Below, one piece after another: positions 18,608-27,082 of a DNA stretch of 64,000 bases; positions within the stretch are counted from its first letter, which is position 1; each line of letters starts with the position of its first letter. This DNA comes from Streptococcus oralis (GTDB lineage: Bacteria > Bacillota > Bacilli > Lactobacillales > Streptococcaceae), in contig NZ_CP079724.1 in assembly GCF_019334565.1 (NCBI RefSeq), forward strand, positions 1,695,001-1,759,000. The letters run 5' to 3'. The notes under the pieces are model-generated. The model had not been told where the DNA came from. It worked only from the letters and a program-made list of their open reading frames with translations, and searched no databases. The position numbers and the translations under genes are program-made.

Positions 18608-19366
18608 CTAAACTCCTCCAAAACGGCGATTGCGATGGTTAAAAGCAGCAATAGCTTCCTGCAAGGCAGCTTCATCAAAATCAGGCCACAAGGTATCCGT
18701 AAAATAAAGCTCGCTATATGCTGCTTGCCATGGCAAGAAATTACTCAAACGCAACTCACCACTCGTACGGATAATCAAATCAGGATCCCGCAAATCCTTT
18801 GGCAGGTGTTGCGTAAAAAGATAGTCCCCAATCATATCTTCTGTGATGTCACCAGGGTTGATTTTAGCATCTAGAACATCTTGAGCCAAGCCCTTAAGAG
18901 CCTGCGTAATTTCAGCACGGCCACCATAGTTAAGCGCAAAATTGAGAATCAAGCCCGTATTGTTCTTGGTCAACTCCTCTGCTTTTTTCAAAGCTTCAAA
19001 AGTCGGCTTAGGCAAACGGTCTGTCTCTCCAATCATCTGAATCTTAACGTTATTTGCGTGCAATTCAGGGACATAGTTATCATAAAATTCGACTGGCAAG
19101 TTCATGATAAACTTGACCTCTTGATCTGGGCGTGTCCAGTTTTCCGTTGAAAAGGCATAAACCGTGATGACCTTGACTCCCATCTTGTTAGCTGCCTTGG
19201 TCACCTTTTGAAGGGCTTCCATCCCCGCCTTGTGTCCGAAGACCCGCGGTTGCATCCGTTTTTTAGCCCAACGACCATTCCCATCCATGATGATGCCAAT
19301 ATGAGCAGGAACCTGTGTTGGAACCTCAACTTCTACAGCTTTATCTTTCTTAAAAAATCCAAACAT
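18608..19366 (-). CDS. uppS: Undecaprenyl diphosphate synthase
   Basis: 252 residues from the ATG at 19366 (MFGFFKKDKAVEVEV), preferred over an upstream ATG because AGGAA is properly spaced. It is a cis-prenyltransferase that extends farnesyl diphosphate to the C55 carrier used for peptidoglycan, teichoic acid and capsule. The diagnostic HIGIIMDGNGRWAKKR (about 25-40) holds the catalytic Asp, and the RTSGELRLSNFLPWQAAYSE block near 200 is conserved. First gene of the operon, with an extended -10 promoter. Confidence 0.97.
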   Translation of the reverse strand: MFGFFKKDKAVEVEVPTQVPAHIGIIMDGNGRWAKKRMQPRVFGHKAGMEALQKVTKAANKMGVKVITVYAFSTENWTRPDQEVKFIMNLPVEFYDNYVPELHANNVKIQMIGETDRLPKPTFEALKKAEELTKNNTGLILNFALNYGGRAEITQALKGLAQDVLDAKINPGDITEDMIGDYLFTQHLPKDLRDPDLIIRTSGELRLSNFLPWQAAYSELYFTDTLWPDFDEAALQEAIAAFNHRNRRFGGV

Positions 19367-19398
19367 GTTCTTATTCCTATTCAAAAATCTATCGTTTC

Positions 19399-19407
19399 AT
19401 TATACCA
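19399..19407 (-). promoter_or_regulatory. Extended -10 promoter of the uppS operon
   Basis: Minus strand TGGTATAAT (19407-19399), 33 nt upstream of the uppS ATG; no good -35 is needed with the TGn extension. Confidence 0.65.
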
Positions 19408-19456
19408 TATTTCCCTATTTTCTTCTATTGGTAAGTTATTAGCTCTCCGTACAGAC

Positions 19457-19550
19457 AAAAAATAAGCCGCCTGATTGGGCGACTTAATTTTATAGGGAGA
19501 TTATTATGAAAAAGTTTTAGGAGTTTAAGTTAAGTTCCTCTTAACTTATG
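19457..19550 (-). ncRNA. cia-dependent small RNA (csRNA/ccn family), copy 1
   Basis: An RNA of about 94 nt, bounded by a CiaR-type promoter upstream and a terminator hairpin (GTCGCC-CAATCA-GGCGGC followed by a T-run, ending near 19457). It contains AAACTCCT and CATAATAATCTCCC, which are complementary to a Shine-Dalgarno plus start codon (GGGAGATTATTATG), the hallmark of csRNAs that pair with ribosome binding sites. Its 5' part forms AAGTTAAG-AGGAA-CTTAACTT and differs from the other four copies. Lies between the nucleotidyltransferase gene and uppS. Family knowledge: CiaRH-driven csRNAs dampen competence in pneumococci. Confidence 0.85.
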
Positions 19551-19555
19551 AACCT

Positions 19556-19588
19556 AGTATACCGTCCCTAACTTAAATTTTTCTTAAG
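19556..19588 (-). promoter_or_regulatory. CiaR box and -10 of csRNA copy 1
   Basis: Minus strand CTTAAG-AAAAA-TTTAAG (19588-19572), then 10 nt, then TATACT (19561-19556). This is the TTTAAG-N5-TTTAAG direct repeat bound by the response regulator CiaR. It overlaps the last codon and stop of the nucleotidyltransferase gene. Confidence 0.88.
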
Positions 19589-20148
19589 TTTTTTGAGAAA
19601 GTTAGATTTTTCCATTTTTCTTGCCAATTTTTCTTGGACAAGCGTTCTTGATAGAGCTTCATTCGGTCCTCATTCTCTAAGAAGTGAGGAGTTGGGGATA
19701 CGTGAAAGTTAAAAATATCCTCTAAACCATAAGGCGCAAAGAGCTCTAAAGTTGCGTCGGAATGCAAGCGGAGTCCTATCGCCGTACAGCGTTCGGGATA
19801 CTTACTCATGGCATCACGAGAACTCGTGTAAGGCGCAGTGTGGGGACTGTGCAGATGCATATAGACCTGATTTTTCAACTCCCACTGATACTGAGGAAAA
19901 TCTTCTCTCAGCTTTTTCTCTAGGGATACTGTTTCCTCATAAGAAACATCTGGATCAAAAAAAATCACATCCACATCCGTCTCACTATCAAAAGGCGATT
20001 TGTCTGACAAGAGATTCCAGATGAAATTTCGTACCGAACCAGCTGCTAACCAGGAATCTTTCAACTCCAAGTCGCGGATGACACTCAGAATAGCCATCAT
20101 GTCAGGATTTTCTCTAACACTATCTAAGATTTCTTGTTTATTTTTCAT
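19573..20148 (-). CDS. Nucleotidyltransferase family protein
   Basis: 191 residues from the ATG at 20148 ([20 protein letters not shown]), which overlaps the end of ruvB by 11 nt. The motif [13 protein letters not shown] followed by [11 protein letters not shown] (paired acidic residues, D-x-D) is the nucleotidyltransferase active site, and the rest resembles the uncharacterised YhhW/DUF925-type proteins. Downstream conserved blocks are [19 protein letters not shown] and [11 protein letters not shown]. Translational coupling with ruvB is likely. The substrate is unknown. Confidence 0.8.
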   Translation of the reverse strand: MKNKQEILDSVRENPDMMAILSVIRDLELKDSWLAAGSVRNFIWNLLSDKSPFDSETDVDVIFFDPDVSYEETVSLEKKLREDFPQYQWELKNQVYMHLHSPHTAPYTSSRDAMSKYPERCTAIGLRLHSDATLELFAPYGLEDIFNFHVSPTPHFLENEDRMKLYQERLSKKNWQEKWKNLTFSKNLRKI

Positions 20149-21136
20149 TATACTCATACCCCAAATGCTCGTAAGCCTTAGCGGTCGCAACTCGTCCTGA
20201 ACGAGTTCGCATGATAAAACCTTTTTGAATCAAGTAAGGTTCGTACATATCTTCGACTGTCTCACGCTCCTCGGCAATATTAACAGAAAGAGTTCCTAAA
20301 CCGACAGGACCACCACCGTACATCTCAATCATGGTGCGAAGGATTTTTTGGTCTACATAGTCCAAACCTTCACGGTCTACATCCAGCATGGTCAAAGCCT
20401 TATCCGTAATCACATCATCAATCAAGCCATCCCCCATAATCTGGGCATAGTCGCGCACGCGCTTGAGGAGACGATTGGCGATACGAGGAGTTCCTCGACT
20501 GCGTAAGGCCAACTCCGAAGCTGCCTCATGGGTGATTTCCATCTCAAAAATATCTGCTGTCCGCTCAACAATCTCTGTCAAGTCAGCGTGGGCATAGTAT
20601 TCCATATGACCCGTAATCCCAAAACGTGCCCGCAGAGGATTTGAGAGCATCCCCGCACGGGTCGTCGCACCAATCAAGGTGAATGGTGGCAAGTCCAAAT
20701 GAACACTGCGACTGCCTTCACCCGCCCCAATCATGATATCAATGTAGAAGTCTTCCATGGCACTATAAAGCACCTCTTCCACCGACATGGGCAAGCGATG
20801 AATCTCGTCAATAAAGAGAACGTCTCCAGGCTCCAAATCATTCAAAATCGCTACCAGATCACCCGCTTTTTCGATAACAGGACCAGAAGTTTGCTTGAGA
20901 TTGACTCCCAGTTCATTGGCAATAACAAAGGCCATGGTCGTTTTCCCCAAACCTGGAGGCCCAAATAAGAGCACATGGTCCAGCGCTTCATCCCGCATTT
21001 TGGCAGCTTCGATAAAGATTTGCAGCTGGTCCTTGACCTTATCCTGCCCAATATATTCACGTAAATACTGAGGACGGAGGGTACGTTCTACCAACTCCTC
21101 ATCCCCCATGATCTCATTATCTAAAATTCTACTCAT
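20138..21136 (-). CDS. ruvB: Holliday junction branch-migration helicase RuvB
   Basis: 332 residues. AAA+ motor of the RuvABC complex. Walker A is in [15 protein letters not shown] (about 55-69), Walker B in [10 protein letters not shown] (about 105-114), and the arginine-finger region is in NPLRARFGI; a winged helix closes the protein ([20 protein letters not shown]). Full length with no defects. The -10 element lies only 6 nt before the ATG, so its mRNA is probably leaderless. It is coupled to the downstream nucleotidyltransferase gene. Confidence 0.98.
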   Translation of the reverse strand: MSRILDNEIMGDEELVERTLRPQYLREYIGQDKVKDQLQIFIEAAKMRDEALDHVLLFGPPGLGKTTMAFVIANELGVNLKQTSGPVIEKAGDLVAILNDLEPGDVLFIDEIHRLPMSVEEVLYSAMEDFYIDIMIGAGEGSRSVHLDLPPFTLIGATTRAGMLSNPLRARFGITGHMEYYAHADLTEIVERTADIFEMEITHEAASELALRSRGTPRIANRLLKRVRDYAQIMGDGLIDDVITDKALTMLDVDREGLDYVDQKILRTMIEMYGGGPVGLGTLSVNIAEERETVEDMYEPYLIQKGFIMRTRSGRVATAKAYEHLGYEYNEK

Positions 21137-21142
21137 GGCTCT

Positions 21143-21171
21143 ATTATATCAAAAATCCAAGCCACAAACAA
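21143..21171 (-). promoter_or_regulatory. ruvB promoter placing the start at the ATG
   Basis: Minus strand TTGTTT (21171-21166) and TATAAT (21148-21143), 17-bp spacer. The expected start, 6-7 nt after the -10, coincides with the A of the ruvB ATG at 21136. The -35 overlaps the T-run of the csRNA terminator upstream. Confidence 0.7.
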
Positions 21172-21370
21172 AAAAGCCACCTGATTGGGTGGCCTCTTTA
21201 GGGAGATTATTATGAAAAAGAAAAGTTTAGGATTTCATTAAATAAAGGGTACTCAATGAAAATCGAAATCAGACTAGGCAGATAGACGCAAGCATAACTA
21301 TAGTTAGCTAAGTCGACTCTAACGAAGATTGATGAGATTTTCGAAGAGTATTAGGAGGTCTTTATTTAAT
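21169..21370 (-). ncRNA. csRNA copy 2, enlarged by a BOX-like insertion
   Basis: Same promoter layout, anti-Shine-Dalgarno blocks (ACCTCC, CATAATAATCTCCC) and terminator (GCCACC-CAATCA-GGTGGC plus T-run) as copy 3, but a 103-bp BOX-like element sits inside the AAATAAAG...CTTTATTT hairpin, so the RNA would be about 200 nt rather than about 98. All functional blocks are intact on both sides. Lies between the flavoprotein gene and ruvB, transcribed toward ruvB. Confidence 0.8.
21248..21350. repeat. BOX-like element inserted in csRNA copy 2
   Basis: 103 bp, starting GGTACTCAATGAAAATC and ending GATTTTCGAAGAGTA, so the ends form imperfect terminal inverted repeats characteristic of the pneumococcal BOX family. 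The interior has its own foldback (AACTATAGTTAGCT). Removing it restores the sequence of the uninterrupted csRNA at 26881-26978. A 99/103-identical copy is at 27159-27261. Confidence 0.85.
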
Positions 21371-21376
21371 GATTAT

Positions 21377-21409
21377 ATAATACACAAGGAGACTTAAAAT
21401 TCCCTTAAT
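21377..21409 (-). promoter_or_regulatory. CiaR box and -10 of csRNA copy 2
   Basis: Minus strand ATTAAG-GGAAT-TTTAAG (21409-21393), 10 nt, then TATTAT (21382-21377). One mismatch to the ideal direct repeat. Confidence 0.82.
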
Positions 21410-21423
21410 TTTTAAATCAATCA

Positions 21424-23835
21424 CTAACAATTTTCTTTAACAGCTGTTTGACCTGCAATACGTCCAAAAGTAAAGATATCCGTAAGCGAATTTCCTCCTA
21501 GACGGTTACCTGCATGGAGTCCACCTGCGACTTCTCCGGCAGCATACAAACCAGGGATAATCTGACCGTTTTCATTCAAAACGTGTGTTGAAGTATCAAT
21601 CTTGAGTCCACCCATTGTATGGTGAACGGCCGGTTTTCTCGGTGTTGCGTAAAATGGCGCAACCTCACACTTGAGATCAAAACTACCTTTATTAAATTCA
21701 GGATCAAAACCTGCATCTACATAGGAATTGTAATTCTTAATCGTTTCCACTAGAACTTGTGGATCTACACCAATCTGAACCGCTAACTCTTCTATCGTAT
21801 CTGCACGGTAGAGAGTGCCTGCTTTGACTTGGGCATCGATTTTTTCTTGGCTAGTGTTGTAGGCAGTTTCCTTGATACGTTCATCTGCGATTAGATAGAA
21901 CAAGCCTCCATTATCAATCGCCGCTTGAGATAGCTTGTCTCGGCTACCGTACTCATCTACAAAGCGCTTCCCTTCAGTATTTACCATGATGAAGTTTGCT
22001 GGAGGAACTTGAAGTCCTGAGAAAAGAGCTCCTGTCACTGGATCAGATACTGGCATCATTTGACTAAAGCCCATACCCACCAAATCTGTACCTACACTTT
22101 GCCCTAAAAGAATACCATCTCCTGTTACAGCTGGTGTATTAGATGTAGCGATATCATCTGCAATTTCAGTCCAGTAGGTATTGTATTTTTGTAGCATCTT
22201 TGTATTGGCACCAAATCCTCCAGAAGCTAGAACAACGGCATCTGAATTGACAATGATGGTTTGACCGTTTCGACCTTCTGCTCTGACACCCTTGACAGCC
22301 CCGTCTTTTACAAGCAATTCTTTAACTGGAGAGTCAGTCAAGATTTTGCCACCATGCTCTAGAACATTTTTTTGTAGGACAGATATAAAGGCATACCCCA
22401 TTGGTTGAACCGGCTTATGGCCACGACGCCAAAGGGCTCCAACTGGCATTGTCACTTCACTACGAACAAATTCAACGCCGATGTCTTCCAACCAACGAAC
22501 AGACTCTAGGGCTCGTTCGGTTAATACAGAAACCAAATCGTATTGCCCATGAATTTCATTTCCTTGTAAATCTTTTCGTTTCCCACCGATATAGGTTTGG
22601 ATACGGTAAAGTAAGGTAGAGTCAAACAAATAGCTCGGGTCCTGCAAATACTGCTCAACCTCAACTTTCAAGGCTCTAAAGTCCTCTAGATATTCTGGAT
22701 CAATCGTTGATTCATCTGTCGCAATCAATTCTTGAAGCGTATGAGCCTCACCTGGATGAGCTGCGAAGGTTCCTTGCCATGCTGGATCTGGTGCATTCAT
22801 TGGACCACCTGCACGAACAGTATTTCCTCCAATTGCAGGAAATTTCTCAACAACAATTGGCTTCTTACCAGCTTGTAAGACTGCAGCCGCTGCAGCTAAT
22901 CCAGCTCCTCCGCCTCCGACGATGACAACGTCTGCCTGATAGGTTTTATCTTCTTTATCTAGGGCAGATGGCGCTTTTGAACGCTTCCGTAAAACATCTG
23001 GATTTGCACCGGCTTGTTTGACTGCACGCGCAACTCCATCTAAAACACCATTTGAAGTCACAGAAGCTCCTGACACCGCATCAACATTTAAGGTTTGTCC
23101 CTCAATGATTTCTGCTGGAATACGGGTAAAGACGACATCTGCGATTCCTGAAGATTCTCCAGAAGAATCGATTTCAATTTTTTCAATACGGTCCTCAGAA
23201 ACCGTTACATCCATCGGTAATTTACCATTATGACCTTCAGTTGTAACATGGTAAGTCCCCGGTTCAAAGCGGACTTCTTCAGGAAGATTTAGTTGGTTTG
23301 CGACGGATACAAAGCGAAGGAAGCGATAAAAACAACTATCTAGGAAATCAACGGTTCGCTCATCAATCAAATCTCCATTGTCATCAAACGCTCGATGCGC
23401 TCGACCAAGTAAAAACTCACTACCTGGCATAACTGTTGCATTTACCCCAGGAGCATCCAAAATCTGACGAAGATGAAGTTGGGCACGTGAGGAACCTTGA
23501 ATATCGTAAGAAGCTCCGACAATCATTGTCGGCTTTCCGTCTAGTGGATGAATGTTAAAAGACAACCACTCGAGCAAGCTATTCAAACTTGATGGAATCG
23601 TATGATTGTGCTCGGGTGTCGAGATAATGACACCATCAGCTTCTGAAATAGCTTGATTAAACTTCTGAATAATAGGTGTATCTGTTTGATCATCTGTTTC
23701 ATTGAACATTGGTACATCTGTTATTTCTAAAATCTCAATATCCGTTTTCTGAGCAAAATGTCTTTTCATAAATTGCAACAGGTTGCGATTATAGGATTTT
23801 TTTGCATTAGTCCCAACAATAGCTACTAATTTCAT
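21424..23835 (-). CDS. Three-domain flavoprotein: NAD(P)H:FMN reductase / FMN_bind / fumarate-reductase-type FAD domain
   Basis: 803 residues. Domain 1 (about 1-185) is a flavodoxin-like NAD(P)H-dependent FMN reductase ([34 protein letters not shown]). Domain 2 (about 200-280) is FMN_bind, with [10 protein letters not shown] resembling the motif on which ApbE attaches FMN to threonine. Domain 3 (about 298-800) is the FAD-binding fumarate reductase/urocanate reductase family: [20 protein letters not shown], then [15 protein letters not shown] and GNRLGGNSL, which carry the active-site Arg/His residues. It should pass electrons from NAD(P)H to an unsaturated acid in one polypeptide. The acceptor is unknown; no ApbE gene is in the window. 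Confidence 0.92.
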   Translation of the reverse strand: MKLVAIVGTNAKKSYNRNLLQFMKRHFAQKTDIEILEITDVPMFNETDDQTDTPIIQKFNQAISEADGVIISTPEHNHTIPSSLNSLLEWLSFNIHPLDGKPTMIVGASYDIQGSSRAQLHLRQILDAPGVNATVMPGSEFLLGRAHRAFDDNGDLIDERTVDFLDSCFYRFLRFVSVANQLNLPEEVRFEPGTYHVTTEGHNGKLPMDVTVSEDRIEKIEIDSSGESSGIADVVFTRIPAEIIEGQTLNVDAVSGASVTSNGVLDGVARAVKQAGANPDVLRKRSKAPSALDKEDKTYQADVVIVGGGGAGLAAAAAVLQAGKKPIVVEKFPAIGGNTVRAGGPMNAPDPAWQGTFAAHPGEAHTLQELIATDESTIDPEYLEDFRALKVEVEQYLQDPSYLFDSTLLYRIQTYIGGKRKDLQGNEIHGQYDLVSVLTERALESVRWLEDIGVEFVRSEVTMPVGALWRRGHKPVQPMGYAFISVLQKNVLEHGGKILTDSPVKELLVKDGAVKGVRAEGRNGQTIIVNSDAVVLASGGFGANTKMLQKYNTYWTEIADDIATSNTPAVTGDGILLGQSVGTDLVGMGFSQMMPVSDPVTGALFSGLQVPPANFIMVNTEGKRFVDEYGSRDKLSQAAIDNGGLFYLIADERIKETAYNTSQEKIDAQVKAGTLYRADTIEELAVQIGVDPQVLVETIKNYNSYVDAGFDPEFNKGSFDLKCEVAPFYATPRKPAVHHTMGGLKIDTSTHVLNENGQIIPGLYAAGEVAGGLHAGNRLGGNSLTDIFTFGRIAGQTAVKENC

Positions 23836-23860
23836 GGATTGTTCTCCTTTCTTGAAATAC

Positions 23861-24469
23861 CTATGCTTTCAACCATTCTTCCCAAATGAAAGATTTCTTA
23901 CGATTTGTATCTTCTGGTTTGACTAAAGCCTTTGTTAGTTCAACAAAATTTTGAAACTCTGAAAAATGTTCTTCTAGTTCTGCAACCTTTTCAGGATTGT
24001 TCAAATGACACTCATCATCTAGGACTTGCTCAGAATGACCTAGAAAGAACTCTGTACCAGGCATAACTCTCGCTTTAAGCTCCGGCGCATCTAAAATCTG
24101 ACGTAAATGTGCCTGCGCTCTAGATGTTCCTAGCAAGCCAAGAGAAGCACCAACAATCATAGTTGGTTTATTGATTAAGGCACGACTGGTATAAGCAATC
24201 CACTCCAAAGCAGAGGCCAAAGGTGCTGGTATCGTGTGGTCGTACTCAGGTGTTGAAATAATCACACCATCTGCGGCAAGAATTTTTTCTGAAAAAGCTT
24301 GAACTTCAGCTGGTGCTTGCTTGTCCTCAGGTTCGTTAAATGCTGGCAATTGTTTGATTTCCAATACCTCAATGTCGGCTTTATCCGAAAAGTGCTTTTG
24401 CATAAATTTCAAGAGTTTCAGATTGGTTGAGCGATCTGAATTGGTTCCAACGATAGCAACTAGTTTCAT
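23861..24469 (-). CDS. NAD(P)H-dependent FMN reductase
   Basis: 202 residues, a free-standing paralogue of domain 1 of the neighbouring flavoprotein ([20 protein letters not shown] versus [20 protein letters not shown]; both contain STPE-x-x-HTIP and HLRQILDAP). A flavodoxin-like fold that reduces FMN, quinones or azo dyes. First gene of the pair, 25 nt upstream of the large flavoprotein, so the two are coexpressed and may work together or exchange electrons. Promoter at 24504-24531. Confidence 0.93.
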   Translation of the reverse strand: MKLVAIVGTNSDRSTNLKLLKFMQKHFSDKADIEVLEIKQLPAFNEPEDKQAPAEVQAFSEKILAADGVIISTPEYDHTIPAPLASALEWIAYTSRALINKPTMIVGASLGLLGTSRAQAHLRQILDAPELKARVMPGTEFFLGHSEQVLDDECHLNNPEKVAELEEHFSEFQNFVELTKALVKPEDTNRKKSFIWEEWLKA

Positions 24470-24503
24470 CTTGGTACCCCTTTCATTTATTTAATCTACT
24501 TTC

Positions 24504-24531
24504 ATTATACTACTTTAGAAAATCTTGTAAA
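24504..24531 (-). promoter_or_regulatory. Promoter of the FMN reductase-flavoprotein operon
   Basis: Minus strand TTTACA (24531-24526) and TATAAT (24509-24504), 16-bp spacer. A nearby imperfect palindrome GTACTTTAGTAC (about 24571-24582) lies between this and the divergent transporter promoter and could be an operator for the AraC-type regulator. Confidence 0.65.
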
Positions 24532-24621
24532 TCCTTGATAATAAAGACCGTGTTATTCTATCAGATTATCGTACTTTAGTACAAGTTCGTGAAAAAATTA
24601 ACAAAATATCTTCTTAAACTA

Positions 24622-24650
24622 TTGACCAGCTTCCTTAACTATGATATAGT
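24622..24650 (+). promoter_or_regulatory. Promoter of the OFA transporter gene
   Basis: TTGACC (24622-24627) and TATAGT (24645-24650), 17-bp spacer, followed by AAGGAGG 24 nt downstream. Confidence 0.75.
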
Positions 24651-24687
24651 CTTGGTGAAAAAATATACATTTAAGGAGGATGTTTTT

Positions 24688-25887
24688 ATGAAAGAGACAT
24701 TCAATCGTTGGCGGATTTTAGTCGCGTCCACAGCCATTCTTCTTTGCACAGGTGCCGTCTATTCCTTTTCTGTTTTTGCCGGACCACTTAGCAGTTCAAC
24801 AGGCTGGTCCATGTCTGATATTATGTTAGCATTTGCTATCAACTCTGCAATCGGCCCTATCCCCATGATTCTTGGAGGTTATTTAGTTGACAAAGGTTAC
24901 GTAAAATGGACCATCGCCCTCGGTGCTCTTCTATTTGCTAGCGGATTTTACTTAACCGGCTATGCCAATTCACCAGCCATGCTTTATTTGACCTATGGAT
25001 TAATGGCCGGGCTTGGTCAAGGTTTTGCCTATTCAGGTGCCCTCTCCAATTCACTTCGCCTCTTCCCTGATAAACGTGGCTTAGCCTCTGGAATTCTGAC
25101 AGGTGGCATGGGATTTGCCGCAGTCATCGCTTCTCCAGTCGCGAGCAATCTCATTCAACAACAAGATGCCTTCTTTGCTTTTCGTACAATTGGGCTAGTC
25201 TATATTGTTGTTATCATCTGTGCAATTTTCTTTATCAAGGCAGCTCCAAGTGGCTACCAACCAGCAGGCTGGAAAGCTCCTATCCCAACCAAACAAGGAC
25301 CTACTAATAAGAACTGGAAACAAATGCTACAAAGTCCTCTGTTTTACATTATCATTAGCATGTTCTTTGTTGGCGCCTTTTCTGGTTTGATGATTGCCTC
25401 TCAAGCATCACCAATCGGTCAATCAATGTTTGGACTCTCTGCAGGCACTGCAGCTCTCTATGTCTCTCTTTATTCAATCGCAAACTCTAGTGGTCGTTTT
25501 ATCTGGGGATCACTTTCTGATAAAATCGGCCGTTCAAAGACCTTATTGATTATCTATTCTGTCATTGTCCTAGCTTTATTCTCCCTAACTATCGTTCCTG
25601 GTCAATTCGGGTTTACCTTAGGAATTATTGGGCTTGGTATCTGCTTTGGTGGTGTTATGGGGGTCTTCCCATCTATCGTCATGGAAAATTACGGTCCTGC
25701 AAATCAAGGGGTCAACTACGGTATCGTCTTCACTGGATATTCTTTAGCAGCATTTTTCGCTCCCAAGGTCGCTGTTCAAATGGCAATGGCTAATAATGGA
25801 AATTATAGTGTAGCTTTTTATGTGGCTATTGCTTTGGCCTTCATTGGACTTATGCTTACTATTTTTTATATGAAAAAGAAAGCTTAA
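24688..25887 (+). CDS. MFS transporter, oxalate/formate antiporter (OFA) family
   Basis: 399 residues from the ATG at 24688 (MKETFNRWRILVASTAILLC), preceded by AAGGAGG; an in-frame extension to 24589 overlaps the promoter and is rejected. Twelve hydrophobic helices. OFA-type signatures are visible: GGYLVDKGYVKWTI after helix 2 and LRLFPDKRGLASGILTGGMG between helices 4 and 5. The family exchanges small carboxylates across the membrane. Divergent from a fumarate-reductase-type enzyme operon, so it may import the carboxylate acceptor or export the reduced product; this is inference. Confidence 0.92.
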   Translation: MKETFNRWRILVASTAILLCTGAVYSFSVFAGPLSSSTGWSMSDIMLAFAINSAIGPIPMILGGYLVDKGYVKWTIALGALLFASGFYLTGYANSPAMLYLTYGLMAGLGQGFAYSGALSNSLRLFPDKRGLASGILTGGMGFAAVIASPVASNLIQQQDAFFAFRTIGLVYIVVIICAIFFIKAAPSGYQPAGWKAPIPTKQGPTNKNWKQMLQSPLFYIIISMFFVGAFSGLMIASQASPIGQSMFGLSAGTAALYVSLYSIANSSGRFIWGSLSDKIGRSKTLLIIYSVIVLALFSLTIVPGQFGFTLGIIGLGICFGGVMGVFPSIVMENYGPANQGVNYGIVFTGYSLAAFFAPKVAVQMAMANNGNYSVAFYVAIALAFIGLMLTIFYMKKKA

Positions 25888-25893
25888 AACTCG

Positions 25894-25921
25894 AAAACTT
25901 CCTAGATAAGGAAGTTTTTTT
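25894..25921 (+). terminator. Terminator of the OFA transporter gene
   Basis: AAAACTTCCT-AGAT-AAGGAAGTTTTTTT directly after the stop codon. The T-run touches the extended -10 of the next gene. Confidence 0.9.
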
Positions 25922-25929
25922 GGTATAAT
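25921..25929 (+). promoter_or_regulatory. Extended -10 promoter of the AraC-type regulator
   Basis: TGGTATAAT at 25921-25929; the -35 region would lie within the preceding terminator hairpin. Confidence 0.65.
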
Positions 25930-25962
25930 AAAAGTAGTAATAGAATATTGGGAGGATTTACC

Positions 25963-26841
25963 ATGGCAGACCGTTCACGTTTCTTACGAGATAACCCATC
26001 TGACTTCCCATATGATTTTGAAAAACAAATCTTATCCAAAACATCTCCTGACACAATCTATCATTGTCATCCTGAGCTAGAGATTATTTATGTTACAAAG
26101 GGTTCTGCCATCGTTCATATCAACTCAGAACGCTTTGAAAGTCGTAAAGGAGATATTTTTCTTATCCAACCGACCTCTCTCCATGCTATCTATTCTCACA
26201 AAGATCAAGAACTATTTTCTACCAGCTTTCGAATTCATCTAGATTATCTTGGTAGAAGTCAAATTGACAGCTTTAGCCAACGCTATATCCAACCCCTCCA
26301 CTCTGGTCACTTTTGCCTCACTCCTCAAATATCACCAGGCGATAAGGCCTATGATCAAATTCAATCCTGCCTTCTTTCCCTCTTTTCTATCCTTGAAGAA
26401 AAAGGCATATACTACGACCTACTCATAAAATCTAAACTATACGAATTGCTTCATCTTCTCTTTAAGTATAGATACGTCCATCGACACTATACAGATGATA
26501 CCTACCAAAAATACCAAAAACTAAAAGAAGTGATTTGCTACCTTGAACAGCATTACTCAGAACCCATTCATATTGAGCAACTGGCTGCAACATTTGGATA
26601 TAGTAAAAATCACTTTATGAGTATTTTCAAGCAACATACTGGAGCCAGTTGTATGGACTACCTGCTCCAGTTACGTCTTGAGAAATCCTGTGAGAAACTC
26701 GTCCAAACCAACCTCAGCATTCAAGAAATTGCAAGCCAGGTCGGTTTCACCAACCTTTCAAACTTCAACCGTCAATTTAAGCAGCACTATTACCTAACAC
26801 CTAGACAGTATCGAAATCAACAACTAAAAAAGAAAACATAA
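25963..26841 (+). CDS. AraC-family transcriptional regulator with N-terminal cupin domain
   Basis: 292 residues from the ATG at 25963 (MADRSRFLRDNPSDFPYDFE); GGGAGG lies 7 nt upstream, and a longer frame from 25948 is rejected. An N-terminal cupin sensor domain (HCHPELEIIYVTKGSAIVHI near 32-50) is followed by two helix-turn-helix motifs near 200-285 (IEQLAATFGYSKNHFMSIFK and IQEIASQVGFTNLSNFNRQF), the standard AraC layout. It very likely controls the adjacent transporter and flavoprotein operon in response to a small ligand. Its own terminator follows at 26848-26876. Confidence 0.93.
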   Translation: MADRSRFLRDNPSDFPYDFEKQILSKTSPDTIYHCHPELEIIYVTKGSAIVHINSERFESRKGDIFLIQPTSLHAIYSHKDQELFSTSFRIHLDYLGRSQIDSFSQRYIQPLHSGHFCLTPQISPGDKAYDQIQSCLLSLFSILEEKGIYYDLLIKSKLYELLHLLFKYRYVHRHYTDDTYQKYQKLKEVICYLEQHYSEPIHIEQLAATFGYSKNHFMSIFKQHTGASCMDYLLQLRLEKSCEKLVQTNLSIQEIASQVGFTNLSNFNRQFKQHYYLTPRQYRNQQLKKKT

Positions 26842-26847
26842 TTCTTT

Positions 26848-26876
26848 CTCCTTAGTCTTTTCTAAGGAGTTTTTTC
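26848..26876 (+). terminator. Terminator of the AraC-type gene
   Basis: CTCCTTAG-TCTTTT-CTAAGGAGTTTTTT, 7 nt after the stop codon. Confidence 0.9.
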
Positions 26877-26978
26877 AAACAAAAAAGCCACCTGATTGGG
26901 TGGCCTCTTTAGGGAGATTATTATGAAAAAGAAAAGTTTAGGATTTCATTAAATAAAGTTAGGAGGTCTTTATTTAAT
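26876..26978 (-). ncRNA. csRNA copy 3, uninterrupted
   Basis: About 98 nt from the predicted start near 26978 to the T-run at 26881. From the 5' end: a hairpin AAATAAAG-ACCTCCTAA-CTTTATTT that displays the anti-Shine-Dalgarno ACCTCC in its loop, then a second anti-ribosome-binding-site stretch CATAATAATCTCCC, then the terminator GCCACC-CAATCA-GGTGGC. Positions 26876-26958 are identical over 83 bp to 21165-21247 in copy 2. It is the unmodified form that shows where the BOX-like elements inserted in copies 2 and 4. Confidence 0.88.
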
Positions 26979-26984
26979 GGTTAT

Positions 26985-27017
26985 ATGATACAAGATGAAT
27001 CTTAAAGCTAACTTAAC
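26985..27017 (-). promoter_or_regulatory. CiaR box and -10 of csRNA copy 3
   Basis: Minus strand GTTAAG-TTAGC-TTTAAG (27017-27001), 10 nt, TATCAT (26990-26985). Confidence 0.85.
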
Positions 27018-27082
27018 TTTTTCTCTGATTTATCATTTTTTAAAAAATTTTTTTACAAATGGATTTTTCCTCTCCAAGTCAT

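Noticed and set aside
21195..21220. Apparent ribosome binding site plus ATG (GGAGATTATTATG) on the plus strand, also at four other loci
   Set aside because: Frames are very short, and the sequence is the complement of the csRNA antisense block; it explains targeting rather than coding.
21248..21350. Insertion sequence
   Set aside because: Only 103 bp with no transposase; the ends fit a BOX-type non-autonomous repeat.
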